Source: Aerococcus sp. 1KP-2016 (GTDB lineage Bacteria; Bacillota; Bacilli; Lactobacillales; Aerococcaceae). From it: 54,547 nt of DNA. Below are positions 1 to 9,720 of this stretch, one piece after another (position 1 is the first letter of the stretch; every line of letters starts with the position of its first letter). The translations under genes and the position numbers were made by a program. The stretch spans positions 1-54,547 of the forward strand of contig NZ_NEEY01000010.1 in the NCBI RefSeq assembly GCF_002252085.1, in the 5' to 3' direction. The notes below the pieces were generated by a model. The model was not told where the DNA came from. It searched no databases and worked only from the letters and a program-made list of their open reading frames with translations.

Positions 1-64
1 TGAATTTCCTTTCTAATTTTGGTTTAGACGCTTAAATTTTAGCATAGGAAATATTCATATGTCT

Positions 65-84
65 TTTTGTATTTTTATACAAAA
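65..84. other. short perfect hairpin
   Basis: TTTTGTAT and ATACAAAA are perfect 8-bp arms around a TTTT loop. It lies in the gene-free first 329 bases. No function can be assigned; it may belong to the 3' end of a transcript entering from the left. Confidence 0.3.
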
Positions 85-112
85 TAGGTTTGAATGATTT
101 CTCATCCACACC

Positions 113-150
113 AAAAGTCGGAGACCCACAATTGTCGATGACTTTTTTTG
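113..150 (+). terminator. probable terminator of an upstream transcript
   Basis: AAAAGTC pairs with GACTTTT, with an inner GAC/GTC pair, and a run of seven T follows. It probably ends a transcript from outside the window, leaving uvrA with its own promoter. Apart from this, the small hairpin and the uvrA promoter, bases 1-329 show no gene. Confidence 0.45.
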
Positions 151-190
151 TGAACAAGATAATAAAATTGTTGCGTAGATGGTGTTAACA

Positions 191-219
191 TTGCAAATCG
201 AACATACGTTTGATAAAAT
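191..219 (+). promoter_or_regulatory. uvrA promoter with LexA (SOS) box
   Basis: The -35 TTGCAA (191-196) and -10 TAAAAT (214-219) are 17 bp apart. The spacer holds CGAACATACGTTTG at 199-212, which matches the Gram-positive LexA/DinR consensus CGAACRNRYGTTYG. A repressor there would block the promoter directly, and LexA control of uvrA is known in Bacillus. Confidence 0.75.
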
Positions 220-329
220 AAGAGGTGAAAATGAACGATTTAATGTGACTTTTTAGAAAATATGTCATAATAAATAGATGAAGTAACAAAGTTCCAATTA
301 CTAAGAAAATAGTGTAAGGAGTGGCATGA

Positions 330-3149
330 GTGAGAGATTTGATTAAAGTTAGAGGCGCACGTTCCCACAATTTAAAAAATATCGATATTGATATTCCCCG
401 AGATCAAATGGTCGTTGTGACAGGTTTGTCTGGATCAGGAAAATCTACCTTGGCATTTGATACCTTATATGCTGAAGGCCAACGTCGTTATGTAGAAAGT
501 CTTTCTGCGTTCGCACGTCAATTTTTAGGAAATACAGAAAAACCAGATGTAGATAGTATTGAGGGATTGAGTCCGGCTATTTCTATCGACCAAAAAACAA
601 CTAGTCGAAATCCACGTTCAACAGTAGGAACGATTACAGAAGTCAATGATTATTTGCGTCTACTGTATGCGCGCGTTGGACAACCCATTTGTCCAAATGA
701 TGGAACTGAAATTACGAGCGAATCTTTAGATCAGATGATTGATCGTATCTTGGCGCTACCAGAACGTACAAAGATTCAAATCTTATCACCAATTGTTTAT
801 GGAAAAAAAGGGCAACATAAAAAAATTATTGAGGGTGTTCAAAAACAAGGGTATGTCCGCGTGCGTATCGATGGTGAAATTTATGACATCGATGATACGC
901 CTGAATTAGATAAAAATAAGAAACATCAAATTGATATCGTCATTGACCGTTTGGTGATTAAAGAGGGCATCCGTTCTCGTTTAGCCGATTCACTTGAAGC
1001 CGCTTTGCGTTTAGCTGATGGTTACGCGGTATGTGATTTAATCGATGGGGATGAAATTTTATTCTCAGAACATTATTCTTGTCCACATTGTGGCTTTACC
1101 GTAGGTGAATTAGAACCTCGACTATTTTCATTCAATGCACCTTATGGCGCGTGTGAAGAGTGTAGCGGATTAGGTGCAAAAATAGAAGCTGATCCTAACC
1201 TAATTGTCCCTGATAAAAGTAAGAGTCTTGAAGAAGGGGCTATCCAGCCTTGGAATTCAAAAGGTTCTGCTTACTACCCAACAATTTTAAAACAAGCTGC
1301 TGAGGCTTTTGATATCCCTATGGATGTACCCTTTAAAGAATTGACGCAAGCACAACAAGATCTTATTTTATATGGGTCTGGAGACAAAGAGTTCCATTTC
1401 CATTTTGAAAATGAATTTGGTTCAGTTCAAGATAAAATGCGCGTGTTTGAAGGCGTTATTCCAAACGTGCGTCGTCGTTTCCAATCTAGTCAATCGAAAG
1501 CCATGCGAGAAGCTATGGGGCAATATATGACAGAATTAGAATGTCAGGTATGTCATGGTAAACGACTAAATCGTCAAGCCCTATCTGTAAAAGTTGGCGG
1601 GCAAGATATTGCAGAAATCACACATAAAGCGATTGTAGATACCGTTGATTTCTTTAACGGTTTAGATATGACAGATCAAAATAATACAATTGCCAAACCA
1701 ATTATGCGTGAAATCGGCTCACGATTGAATTTTCTACAAGAGGTTGGATTGGATTATCTAACTTTAGACCGTTCTGCTGGTACCCTATCCGGTGGTGAAG
1801 CACAACGTATACGGTTGGCAACCCAAATTGGGTCAAACCTATCAGGCATTATGTATGTCCTAGATGAACCATCAATCGGCTTACATCAACGTGATAATGA
1901 TCGTTTAATTAAATCGTTGAAACGTATGCGTGATTTAGGCAACACCCTAATCGTAGTAGAACATGATGAAGAAACAATGCGAGAAGCAGATTATTTAATT
2001 GATATGGGCCCTGGTGCAGGTGAATTTGGTGGACAAGTTGTTGCAGCTGGTACACCAGAAGAAGTAGCAAATAACGAAGATTCTATCACAGGACAATATT
2101 TAAAAGGTATTCGAAAAATTCCTCTACCAGAAAAACGTCGAACTGAAGATAAGGGTGCTATCCATATCAAGGGCGCAAGTGAAAACAACTTGAAAAATGT
2201 AGATGTGGATATTCCAATTGGTCGTCTGAATGTGGTGAGTGGCGTTTCGGGTTCGGGTAAATCTTCATTAATTAATGAGGTCATGAAGAAATATCTGATT
2301 CATCAACTAAACCGTGCAAAAACACCACATGGCGCAGTTGAAGAGATTACAGGTTATGAATCATTGGATAAAGTCATCGATATTGATCAAAGTCCAATTG
2401 GGCGTACGCCTCGTTCAAATCCAGCCACCTATACCTCTGTGTTTGATGATATCCGTGATTTATTTGCGCAAACAAACGAAGCAAAGGTACGTGGATATAG
2501 TAAAGGACGCTTCTCATTTAACGTTAAAGGTGGCCGTTGTGAAGCTTGTAAGGGTGATGGTATTCTGAAAGTGGAAATGCATTTCCTTCCGGATGTATAT
2601 GTGCCATGTGAAGTATGTCATGGTACTCGTTATAACGCAGAAACATTACAAGTGAAATACAAAGGCAAAAATATTGCCGAAGTATTAGATATGCGTGTAG
2701 AGGAAGCGGTTGAATTCTTCGCAGCTGTACCAAAAATCCGTCGTAAACTACAGGCAATTGTTGATGTAGGATTAGGCTACGTTACCTTAGGTCAACCAGC
2801 GCCATCTCTATCTGGTGGGGAAGCCCAACGTATGAAATTAGCTTCAGAATTGCAAAGAGTTGCAACAGGCAATACCTTGTATGTATTAGATGAACCAACA
2901 ACAGGGTTACATTCTGAAGATATCAAACGTTTGATTTGTGTGATTCAACGACTTGTTGATGCAGGAAACACCGTAGTTGTTATTGAGCATAATCTAGATG
3001 TGATCAAAACAGCGGATTATGTCATTGATATTGGACCAGAAGGTGGCGCCAACGGTGGTACTGTTGTTGCTACTGGTACCCCTGAAGAAATTGCTAAAGT
3101 GAAAGCATCTTATACAGGTAAATATTTAAAACCATTACTAAAGAAATAA
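330..3149 (+). CDS. uvrA: UvrABC excinuclease subunit A
   Basis: UvrA is the damage-sensing ATPase of nucleotide excision repair. It scans DNA as a dimer and loads UvrB at lesions. The 939-residue protein has the full family layout: Walker A GLSGSGKS (32-39), a first zinc site starting CPHC near residue 251, signature LSGGEAQR near 487, a second Walker A GVSGSGKS near 638, a second zinc module (CEAC/CEVC) from about 737 and a second LSGGEAQR near 828. The start is GTG at 330, eight bases after AAGGAG; the ATG at 326 is out of frame. uvrB is not upstream, unlike the common uvrBA operon, and the gene has its own promoter with a LexA-type box. A strong terminator follows. Confidence 0.97.
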   Translation: MRDLIKVRGARSHNLKNIDIDIPRDQMVVVTGLSGSGKSTLAFDTLYAEGQRRYVESLSAFARQFLGNTEKPDVDSIEGLSPAISIDQKTTSRNPRSTVGTITEVNDYLRLLYARVGQPICPNDGTEITSESLDQMIDRILALPERTKIQILSPIVYGKKGQHKKIIEGVQKQGYVRVRIDGEIYDIDDTPELDKNKKHQIDIVIDRLVIKEGIRSRLADSLEAALRLADGYAVCDLIDGDEILFSEHYSCPHCGFTVGELEPRLFSFNAPYGACEECSGLGAKIEADPNLIVPDKSKSLEEGAIQPWNSKGSAYYPTILKQAAEAFDIPMDVPFKELTQAQQDLILYGSGDKEFHFHFENEFGSVQDKMRVFEGVIPNVRRRFQSSQSKAMREAMGQYMTELECQVCHGKRLNRQALSVKVGGQDIAEITHKAIVDTVDFFNGLDMTDQNNTIAKPIMREIGSRLNFLQEVGLDYLTLDRSAGTLSGGEAQRIRLATQIGSNLSGIMYVLDEPSIGLHQRDNDRLIKSLKRMRDLGNTLIVVEHDEETMREADYLIDMGPGAGEFGGQVVAAGTPEEVANNEDSITGQYLKGIRKIPLPEKRRTEDKGAIHIKGASENNLKNVDVDIPIGRLNVVSGVSGSGKSSLINEVMKKYLIHQLNRAKTPHGAVEEITGYESLDKVIDIDQSPIGRTPRSNPATYTSVFDDIRDLFAQTNEAKVRGYSKGRFSFNVKGGRCEACKGDGILKVEMHFLPDVYVPCEVCHGTRYNAETLQVKYKGKNIAEVLDMRVEEAVEFFAAVPKIRRKLQAIVDVGLGYVTLGQPAPSLSGGEAQRMKLASELQRVATGNTLYVLDEPTTGLHSEDIKRLICVIQRLVDAGNTVVVIEHNLDVIKTADYVIDIGPEGGANGGTVVATGTPEEIAKVKASYTGKYLKPLLKK

Positions 3150-3174
3150 AATTGTCGGACAGATGAAAGCAGAG

Positions 3175-3216
3175 CACTATGAGATGTGAACATAACATTA
3201 CACTCATAGTGTTTTT
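3175..3216 (+). terminator. intrinsic terminator after uvrA
   Basis: CACTATGAG pairs with CTCATAGTG (9 bp) and TTTTT follows directly. It separates uvrA from sbcDC. Confidence 0.75.
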
Positions 3217-3250
3217 AGCTAGCAGTAAAAATAGAAAGTAGGGTGATTAC

Positions 3251-4399
3251 GTGAAAATAATACATACAGCAGATTGGCATATTGGCAAAATCGTAAATGA
3301 ACATCCCTTAATTGAAGATCAAGCAGCTATTTTAGATGACTGGTTGAATCAAACAGTCGCATTAGCGCCTGATTTGGTAATTATGGCTGGTGATTTATAT
3401 GACAGAACTTTGCCAAGTCGTGATGCCGTTCAATTAGCCAACCGTATATTGACACGTATGACCCGTGAATTAGATTGTCCCATTTGCATCATCTCTGGTA
3501 ATCATGATGCAGGCGAACGTGTTGCCTATGCGAATGATATTTTAGCTAGCCAGGGCTTATATATGGTTGGGTTACCGACGCATGAAATCGCTAAAGTTTC
3601 GACTACGGAAGCAGATATTTATCTCTTGCCTTTTAGTGATCATTTGAGCCTTAAACGTATTTATCCCGATGAAACTATCCATAGTATTGAAGATGCAACA
3701 CGAGTGCAAGTGCAGGCTATCAAAAATCAATGGGATGAAAGCCGCTTAAACATCGTGCTCTATCATGGTTATGTCACTGCCAGTAGTATGGATACTCCTG
3801 GCGAAGATTTAGAAAAATCAAAATCTGAACGTCCGTTAAGTATTGGAACGAGTGAATATGTACCTACCAAGGTATTTGAAGGGTTTGATTATGTTGCCTT
3901 GGGGCATTTACATGGCAGTCAAAAAGTGGGATCTGAACGCATTCGCTATTCAGGTTCACCATTGAAGTTTTCTAAATCTGAAGTGAATCATCATAAAGGT
4001 TTCTTAGAAATCGATTTGGATAAGGCGACTGACAGCATAGAAGTGACGAAGCATGATTTGTTACCCAAAATTGATATGCGTGTCGTTCGTGGGCAATTTG
4101 ATGATATCCTAGTTGGTCATTCTGATGATTATATTTTCTTTGAATTAACCGATGATTATACACAACATGAGGCCATGAATCGGTTGAAACAACGGTATCC
4201 AAATGCCATGAGCTTAGAATATACAGCATTGAAGAATGAGCAAACAATCAATCATACGACAAAACGGAAAGTGTTTCAGGAAAAACCGGTATGGGACCAG
4301 TTTGGTGATTTCTATGCGGCAAATACCTCACTTGATTTGTCAGAATACCAAACGACTATCGTCCAAGATGCTTTTAAAGCGATTTTAGAGGAGGATTAA
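3251..4399 (+). CDS. sbcD: exonuclease SbcCD subunit D
   Basis: SbcD is the Mre11-type metallophosphoesterase that, with SbcC, opens DNA hairpins and processes double-strand ends. The 382-residue protein has the metal-binding motifs in order: TADWHIGK at the N-terminus, GDLYDR near residue 47, GNHD near 84 and GHLHGS near 220, followed by a SbcD-type C-terminal domain. The start is GTG at 3251 after AAAGTAGGG. The stop is one base before the sbcC start, so the two are translationally coupled, as expected for a 1:1 complex. No LexA box was seen upstream. Confidence 0.95.
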   Translation: MKIIHTADWHIGKIVNEHPLIEDQAAILDDWLNQTVALAPDLVIMAGDLYDRTLPSRDAVQLANRILTRMTRELDCPICIISGNHDAGERVAYANDILASQGLYMVGLPTHEIAKVSTTEADIYLLPFSDHLSLKRIYPDETIHSIEDATRVQVQAIKNQWDESRLNIVLYHGYVTASSMDTPGEDLEKSKSERPLSIGTSEYVPTKVFEGFDYVALGHLHGSQKVGSERIRYSGSPLKFSKSEVNHHKGFLEIDLDKATDSIEVTKHDLLPKIDMRVVRGQFDDILVGHSDDYIFFELTDDYTQHEAMNRLKQRYPNAMSLEYTALKNEQTINHTTKRKVFQEKPVWDQFGDFYAANTSLDLSEYQTTIVQDAFKAILEED

Positions 4400-4400
4400 T

Positions 4401-7400
4401 ATGAGACCCTTAGAACTTGAAATCCAGGCATTCGGCCCATACAAAGAAAAGGTAACACTGAATTTTACTAATTTAAACAATCGACATTTATTCTTAATTA
4501 CAGGGCCAACAGGTGCAGGGAAAACAACGATTTTTGATGCAATTGTATATGCTTTGTACGGTAAAACCTCTGGCTCTTCGCGAAATGTGAATGAATTAAA
4601 ATCTCAATTAGCCGATGATGAAACAGTTGCCTATGTATCTTTAGTTTTTGAAATTCACGGGAAAGTTTATACGATTAAACGCATTCCTAAACAACGTCGA
4701 CCACAAAAGAGAGGCAAGAAAATTTCAGAACAAGGGGCAGAAGTTTCTCTTGAAGGTGAGGATTTTGTCTATACGAAAACAACAGAGGTAGATGGTAAAA
4801 TCCAGGAAATTTTAGGCTTAACCGTTGATCAATTCCGACAAATCGTCATGCTTCCACAGGGTGAGTTTAAAAAATTACTTGAATCAAATTCAGGAGACAA
4901 GGAAACCATTTTACGTAGTATCTTCCATACGGGGTATATTGAGAAGTTCCAAACGACTATTGCAGAAAAATATAAAGAAGCGGTTCAAGAAGTGGGCGTC
5001 TTGAAAAAACAAGTAGATGCAGGTAGTCAAAGTTTCTTACAATTTACAGATCAAGATGTATCAATTGAAGTAGCAGATACATTATCAGCAGATATGGATG
5101 AAAATAAGGATGAAAATCAGGACGTAACCCAGCTTGTAAGTGAAAAGGAATGGGTTGAACAAGCCATTACGCTAGGAAACCATACCGCATTAGCTGACTG
5201 GGCACAAAATAAATTAGCCTTTTTCAATCAAAAAATTGACCAGCTAGATGATAAAATGACGCACACAGACAATAAATTGCGGGCCACGAATGAAAAAATC
5301 GCACTACTAGATGCTGCTGAGAACTTAGCCGTTCGTAAGCAAGCGTTGACGGCGCGTGAACCTGAGATTCAAGCCTTACGAAGCACCTATGAAAAATATC
5401 GGGAGAGCACCGACAGCTATCAAGTGCATAAACAAGTGGTCAACTTAAGTGCGAGCAAAAATATGATCGAGCAACAGCTAAAAGAGAATGAAAAAGAATA
5501 TAGCAAGGTATCAGTTCAGAAAGCGGAAATTGAACAGGAATATAGGTCCTTAAAACCATTCATTGACCAGGTTCCTCAATTGCGTAAAGATCTTCAAAAT
5601 TTGGCGGTTGCTAAGACGAAATGGCAAAGATATCTCGATGATGTAAATAGCTTGCAAACCAAACAAACAGCTAACCAAGTTTTACTTGCACAAGAGGTAA
5701 CTTTAACAAATCAAATTGAAAGCTACCAAAAGAATGACCTAGCCAATATACAAACTGACCTAGCAGAGAAACAAACAAAATTGGCGCAAGTTACTGATTT
5801 AAGCGATCTTGAAAAAGACTTAGCAGTCACGCAGCGATATGTAGATACGATGACAAACGATAGCAAGCAATTAGAAAAACTACATGCTATGATTGTGGCG
5901 GATTGGCAAAAGCGTCAAGAAGAATATGGGCAATATGTACAGGCTACTGAAGAAAGTAGGGTGCTATCAAATCAATATAACCATAATATTGCCGGTGAGT
6001 TGGCACAAAAACTAACAGAAGGTCAAGCTTGTATGGTATGTGGTAGTCTAAATCATCCATCCCCTGCAGTTGTAAAGTATGCTGAAGTTACTAAGGATAT
6101 GGTTAATGCCAAATTAACTGAAGCGCAAGCGTATTACCAAAAAAGTACGGTTACTGAGGAACATATGAAATTGCAACAAGTCCAATTTGACGAATTGTTT
6201 TTTAAGTATATACAAGAAGCCAAACATTTAGACAATATGAAGCAATTCAACAAACAATACACTGACAATGCAACAAAATTAAATGTTTTCGCAAAAATGC
6301 AAGCGGTGTATGAGCAGATGTTAGCAAGTGAACAAAGTCATTATGCTGCGAAGAAAGCAGAAAAAACCAAGTTGGAAGAAGCATTAAGTGCCTGTCAAAA
6401 AGCGTTAACGGATGCCACGACCTACCTTCAAAATATGCAAATATCACTTTCAGGTGTGAAAGGCCAAATTGCTAGCAACCAAGAAAGTATTCAAACGACA
6501 GAGGTAGAAATTCAGCAAACTAGGGGTCAATTAATTGGGGCATCATTAGACGAAGTTACGGCCCAATATGACGAGAAAAGTGTTGTTTTAGAGCGTACAA
6601 CGAAATCAGAGAAAAATCTGACGGATAATCTGAACGCTGTAAAGAATGAATTAACCAAATTAGAAACGCAAAAAGTGAATTTCCAGGCGCAAATGAAACA
6701 AACGTTGCAACAAATCACGCAAGAGGAAACAACATTAAATGAGTTGCTTAGCCAAGCCAAATTTACCCTTGAAGAAGTAATTGAAATTCATGAATCGAAC
6801 AGAGATTGGCCAGCAATAGAAGGTCAAATTAAGAAATTTGATCAAGATGCCTATCTTTATCAAAATGATTTTGCCAATAATCAAACAGCCATGTCTGCCG
6901 CCTCTATTGATGATACAAAAGCCAATTATCAAGCACAGGTGGTCGAAATCGAAGCATACTTAACTCAAGTGAAGGCAGAAAAAGATGCGGTAATAGGTAT
7001 TCGGGCACAGCTGAGCCAAAGTCTTACGCAATTCAAGCAAAATTTACAGGCATATCAGGAAAAAGGGCAACACTTTGGTGAATTAGAACGCCTAAATCAA
7101 GTCGCTAACGGTAAGGTGAATGAGTACGGCAATATCTCTTTTGAGCGGTATATCCTTGGCTTGTACTTCGATGAAATTTTGTCTTTTGCTAATGAACGCC
7201 TATTAGAAATGACACAAAAACGTTATGTCTTCAAACGAAATGTTGAAGGTAAAGGTGGTAACGGTGCTAAGGGCCTTGATTTAAATGTATTCGATTTTCA
7301 AGCAGGAGCAGAACGAAGCGTTCAATCATTGTCCGGCGGCGAAAGTTTTAAAGCAGCCTTAGCTTTAGCAGTAGGCCTTTCAGATGTGATTCAAAATGAG

Positions 7401-7628
7401 GCGGGTGGTATTGAGATTGGGACCTTATTCGTTGATGAAGGATTTGGTACGCTTGATCAAGAATCCTTGCAACAAGCAATTGAAACCTTAACCGACTTGC
7501 AACAAGCGAGTGGTCGTATTATTGGCATTATTTCCCATGTGGAAGAATTGAAACAACAAATTCCAGTCCATCTTCAGGTAGATAAAGGTGACCAAGGCGC
7601 TATGGCTAGATTCACTGGTCTAATATAA
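4401..7628 (+). CDS. sbcC: exonuclease SbcCD subunit C
   Basis: This is the Rad50-like SMC ATPase partner of SbcD. Of its 1075 residues, the N-terminal Walker A GPTGAGKT lies near residue 33. Long heptad-rich coiled-coil arms follow, broken by a zinc hook CMVC near residue 544. The C-terminal head has signature LSGGESFKAALALAVGL and Walker B LFVDEGFGTLD. The length is typical of Firmicute SbcC. It starts with ATG directly after sbcD with an overlapping GGAGG. No clear terminator follows; the next gene begins after 114 bases. Confidence 0.95.
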   Translation: MRPLELEIQAFGPYKEKVTLNFTNLNNRHLFLITGPTGAGKTTIFDAIVYALYGKTSGSSRNVNELKSQLADDETVAYVSLVFEIHGKVYTIKRIPKQRRPQKRGKKISEQGAEVSLEGEDFVYTKTTEVDGKIQEILGLTVDQFRQIVMLPQGEFKKLLESNSGDKETILRSIFHTGYIEKFQTTIAEKYKEAVQEVGVLKKQVDAGSQSFLQFTDQDVSIEVADTLSADMDENKDENQDVTQLVSEKEWVEQAITLGNHTALADWAQNKLAFFNQKIDQLDDKMTHTDNKLRATNEKIALLDAAENLAVRKQALTAREPEIQALRSTYEKYRESTDSYQVHKQVVNLSASKNMIEQQLKENEKEYSKVSVQKAEIEQEYRSLKPFIDQVPQLRKDLQNLAVAKTKWQRYLDDVNSLQTKQTANQVLLAQEVTLTNQIESYQKNDLANIQTDLAEKQTKLAQVTDLSDLEKDLAVTQRYVDTMTNDSKQLEKLHAMIVADWQKRQEEYGQYVQATEESRVLSNQYNHNIAGELAQKLTEGQACMVCGSLNHPSPAVVKYAEVTKDMVNAKLTEAQAYYQKSTVTEEHMKLQQVQFDELFFKYIQEAKHLDNMKQFNKQYTDNATKLNVFAKMQAVYEQMLASEQSHYAAKKAEKTKLEEALSACQKALTDATTYLQNMQISLSGVKGQIASNQESIQTTEVEIQQTRGQLIGASLDEVTAQYDEKSVVLERTTKSEKNLTDNLNAVKNELTKLETQKVNFQAQMKQTLQQITQEETTLNELLSQAKFTLEEVIEIHESNRDWPAIEGQIKKFDQDAYLYQNDFANNQTAMSAASIDDTKANYQAQVVEIEAYLTQVKAEKDAVIGIRAQLSQSLTQFKQNLQAYQEKGQHFGELERLNQVANGKVNEYGNISFERYILGLYFDEILSFANERLLEMTQKRYVFKRNVEGKGGNGAKGLDLNVFDFQAGAERSVQSLSGGESFKAALALAVGLSDVIQNEAGGIEIGTLFVDEGFGTLDQESLQQAIETLTDLQQASGRIIGIISHVEELKQQIPVHLQVDKGDQGAMARFTGLI

Positions 7629-7742
7629 ATGTCTAAAAACAAGTAAATGCGAAATTAGGGCTATAGACCTATGACAAGTACTCTGCAAAATAGCACAATA
7701 TAGCTATCAAGGGAAGTACAAAACAACTAGGAGGTTGTCATT

Positions 7743-9197
7743 ATGTCAAACGATAAAGAACGCATTTTAAAACTTGTAAAAGACGGCATGTTAACCAATG
7801 AAGAAGCGATTATCTTATTAGAAAATAGAGCAAAACAAAGTACCGAAAAAACGGTGGCAGATCAAGAAGCTGAGAAAGATGTCTTAGATGATTTCTACGC
7901 TGAATGGTCAGCTGAAAAAGAAGCGAGTCAACCTGACTATAGCGGTCGTGACCAAAAAGTAGCCATTCAAAAAGACTTGGAAGCGAGTCTTGCAGCTAAA
8001 TTAACTAAACGTAATCAGCTTGAAAATAGTGTTGAAAAAACACAGGCGAGCAATATCCAAATTGACCGTTTAACTGAAGAAATTAATCAATTATCTGAAC
8101 AAATTGAACAAGTAAAATCGGAGATAGCTACAATCGATTTAGAAAATCCTACAGTCGAAAACAACACAGCTGATGGGGATACTACTAATCAAAGCGAAGA
8201 AACTGACTCATCTCGTCAAACGAATGATTATGATTACAAAGATATCATGAGTGACTTATTCAATAAAACCCGTACAGTTATTGACCAAGTGCAAGAAAAA
8301 TTCAATAAAACAGTGAAATTTGAAAAAGGTAGCGGTCCTATTCCAGTACCCAAATTAATCACACATCAGTTTGAAGCTAGCTATGATTTTGAAACGCCAC
8401 TATCAATGGTGGATATTCAAATTGCAAATGGTAAAGTAACCTTGATTGGTTGGGATCAACCAACAAGTAAAATGACGGTTACCGGTAAATTATATGGTGA
8501 TTTTGAAGAGGAAGATGCCAAAGCGGCTTTTGAAAAACGTGTGGATTTGAATTTTGTTGAAGGAGCTTTAACCTTAAACATGATTTCCCGTTTCATCCAA
8601 TCAGACATTGTGTTGCAAGTGCCAAATGAACGTCTAGACTATCTAAAACTGAGAACCATTTCGGGTCCGGTTAATGTCACAAAGGTGGATACCAACGACG
8701 TCTATATTCAAACTGTGGACGGTGAAATTCGATTGACCGATTTTACTGCTTCGATGATTGAAGTAGACACGAAAAACGGCCAAGTGGTATTAGATAATGT
8801 CACCGCCTTAGATTTAGTGGCAAAATCATTGAATGGACACCAACGCCTTAAGGGGCATGTTGAAAATATCTTAATGAACACACTAAAGGGGGATATTGTT
8901 GTAACCATGTTTGAAACACCGCTAGTCCGCGCTCAAGTGGATACGAAAAACGGTAATATTAAATTGAATATGCCGACTGCCACAGCTGTTGATGGGGTTG
9001 CGCAAACAATGCAGGGCGAGATTATGTTCCGCAGTGAGCATTTGAAGAGCCAAACACAAGCAAATGACCAATGGAATAAAGAAAAAGTCTTCTATCATGA
9101 AGTTGTTGGTGAAAAACCATATCGAGTGAATTTAAAGACAATGCATGGTAATATTCAGGTGAAAGATGATGCAAACCGTCGCAAAGGAGATGCATAA
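7743..9197 (+). CDS. liaX: LiaX-like DUF4097 envelope-stress protein
   Basis: This 484-residue protein begins with a short helical segment (residues 1-30, KERILKLVKDGMLTNEEAI) of the kind found at the start of LiaX and YvlB. An acidic, coiled-coil-like linker runs to about residue 180 and a beta-repeat DUF4097 domain occupies roughly 215-475. In Enterococcus, LiaX senses antimicrobial peptides and tunes the LiaFSR membrane-stress response; that role here is inferred from architecture and neighbours. The three downstream genes (two PspC-domain proteins and a YvlD/LiaZ-like protein) complete a liaXYZ/yvlBCD-type operon with gaps of a few bases. The start ATG follows AGGAGG at a normal distance. 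Confidence 0.85.
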   Translation: MSNDKERILKLVKDGMLTNEEAIILLENRAKQSTEKTVADQEAEKDVLDDFYAEWSAEKEASQPDYSGRDQKVAIQKDLEASLAAKLTKRNQLENSVEKTQASNIQIDRLTEEINQLSEQIEQVKSEIATIDLENPTVENNTADGDTTNQSEETDSSRQTNDYDYKDIMSDLFNKTRTVIDQVQEKFNKTVKFEKGSGPIPVPKLITHQFEASYDFETPLSMVDIQIANGKVTLIGWDQPTSKMTVTGKLYGDFEEEDAKAAFEKRVDLNFVEGALTLNMISRFIQSDIVLQVPNERLDYLKLRTISGPVNVTKVDTNDVYIQTVDGEIRLTDFTASMIEVDTKNGQVVLDNVTALDLVAKSLNGHQRLKGHVENILMNTLKGDIVVTMFETPLVRAQVDTKNGNIKLNMPTATAVDGVAQTMQGEIMFRSEHLKSQTQANDQWNKEKVFYHEVVGEKPYRVNLKTMHGNIQVKDDANRRKGDA

Positions 9198-9199
9198 TC

Positions 9200-9382
9200 G
9201 TGACAGGTAAATTAAAAAAATCAGTAAATGATAAATGGCTATTCGGTGTTTGTGGTGGTATTGGTGAATATTTTAATGTGTCAGGCAACTTAGTCCGTAT
9301 CATAGCGGTACTGATTAGTTTAACCCAGTTTCCAGTGTTCATTCTGTATATAATTTTGGCATTCCTGATGCCGTCAAAATAG
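9200..9382 (+). CDS. PspC-domain protein, short copy
   Basis: This 60-residue protein is essentially one PspC domain: a polar N-terminus, the FGVCGGIGEYF motif near residues 16-26, then one hydrophobic helix ending in FLMPSK. PspC proteins are small membrane proteins of phage-shock or Lia-type responses. It follows the LiaX-like gene after two bases, starting with GTG at 9200, and precedes a second longer PspC protein, so the domain is duplicated within the operon. LiaY of Enterococcus corresponds to one of the two; which one cannot be told here. Confidence 0.85.
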   Translation: MTGKLKKSVNDKWLFGVCGGIGEYFNVSGNLVRIIAVLISLTQFPVFILYIILAFLMPSK

Positions 9383-9394
9383 GAGGACGTAAAC

Positions 9395-9718
9395 ATGGCA
9401 AAAACATTGACTAAATCTAACAGTAACATCATGGTTGACGGTGTATGTGCAGGGATTGCAGAATATTTTGACATTGATCCGACCATTATCCGAGTACTTT
9501 TTGTGGTCATCAGTATTTCCGGTGGTGCAGGTATTTTGGCTTATGTTATTTTAGCCTTGATTATGCCACGGGCTAGTGCCAATCATCATGTGACTGGTGA
9601 GGGTGATCCACAGGTGCGTCAAACGAAACCGGTTGATGATTCAGAAGATATCCACTATAATAAAAAAACTAAAACAAATGATACTCCAGACGAGGAAGAA
9701 AGTTGGCGTGATTTCTAA
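9395..9718 (+). CDS. PspC-domain protein, long copy (LiaY/YvlC-like)
   Basis: This 107-residue protein has a PspC domain in residues 8-62 (DGVCAGIAEYFDIDPTIIRVL, then a transmembrane helix ending LALIMPRA) and a charged cytoplasmic tail rich in Asp, Lys and Thr. It is preceded by AGGAGG and lies 12 bases after the shorter PspC gene. By position in a liaXYZ-like operon it is the best LiaY counterpart. The tail, absent from the short copy, may mediate contact with a regulator; that is inference. Confidence 0.88.
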   Translation: MAKTLTKSNSNIMVDGVCAGIAEYFDIDPTIIRVLFVVISISGGAGILAYVILALIMPRASANHHVTGEGDPQVRQTKPVDDSEDIHYNKKTKTNDTPDEEESWRDF

Positions 9719-9720
9719 TT

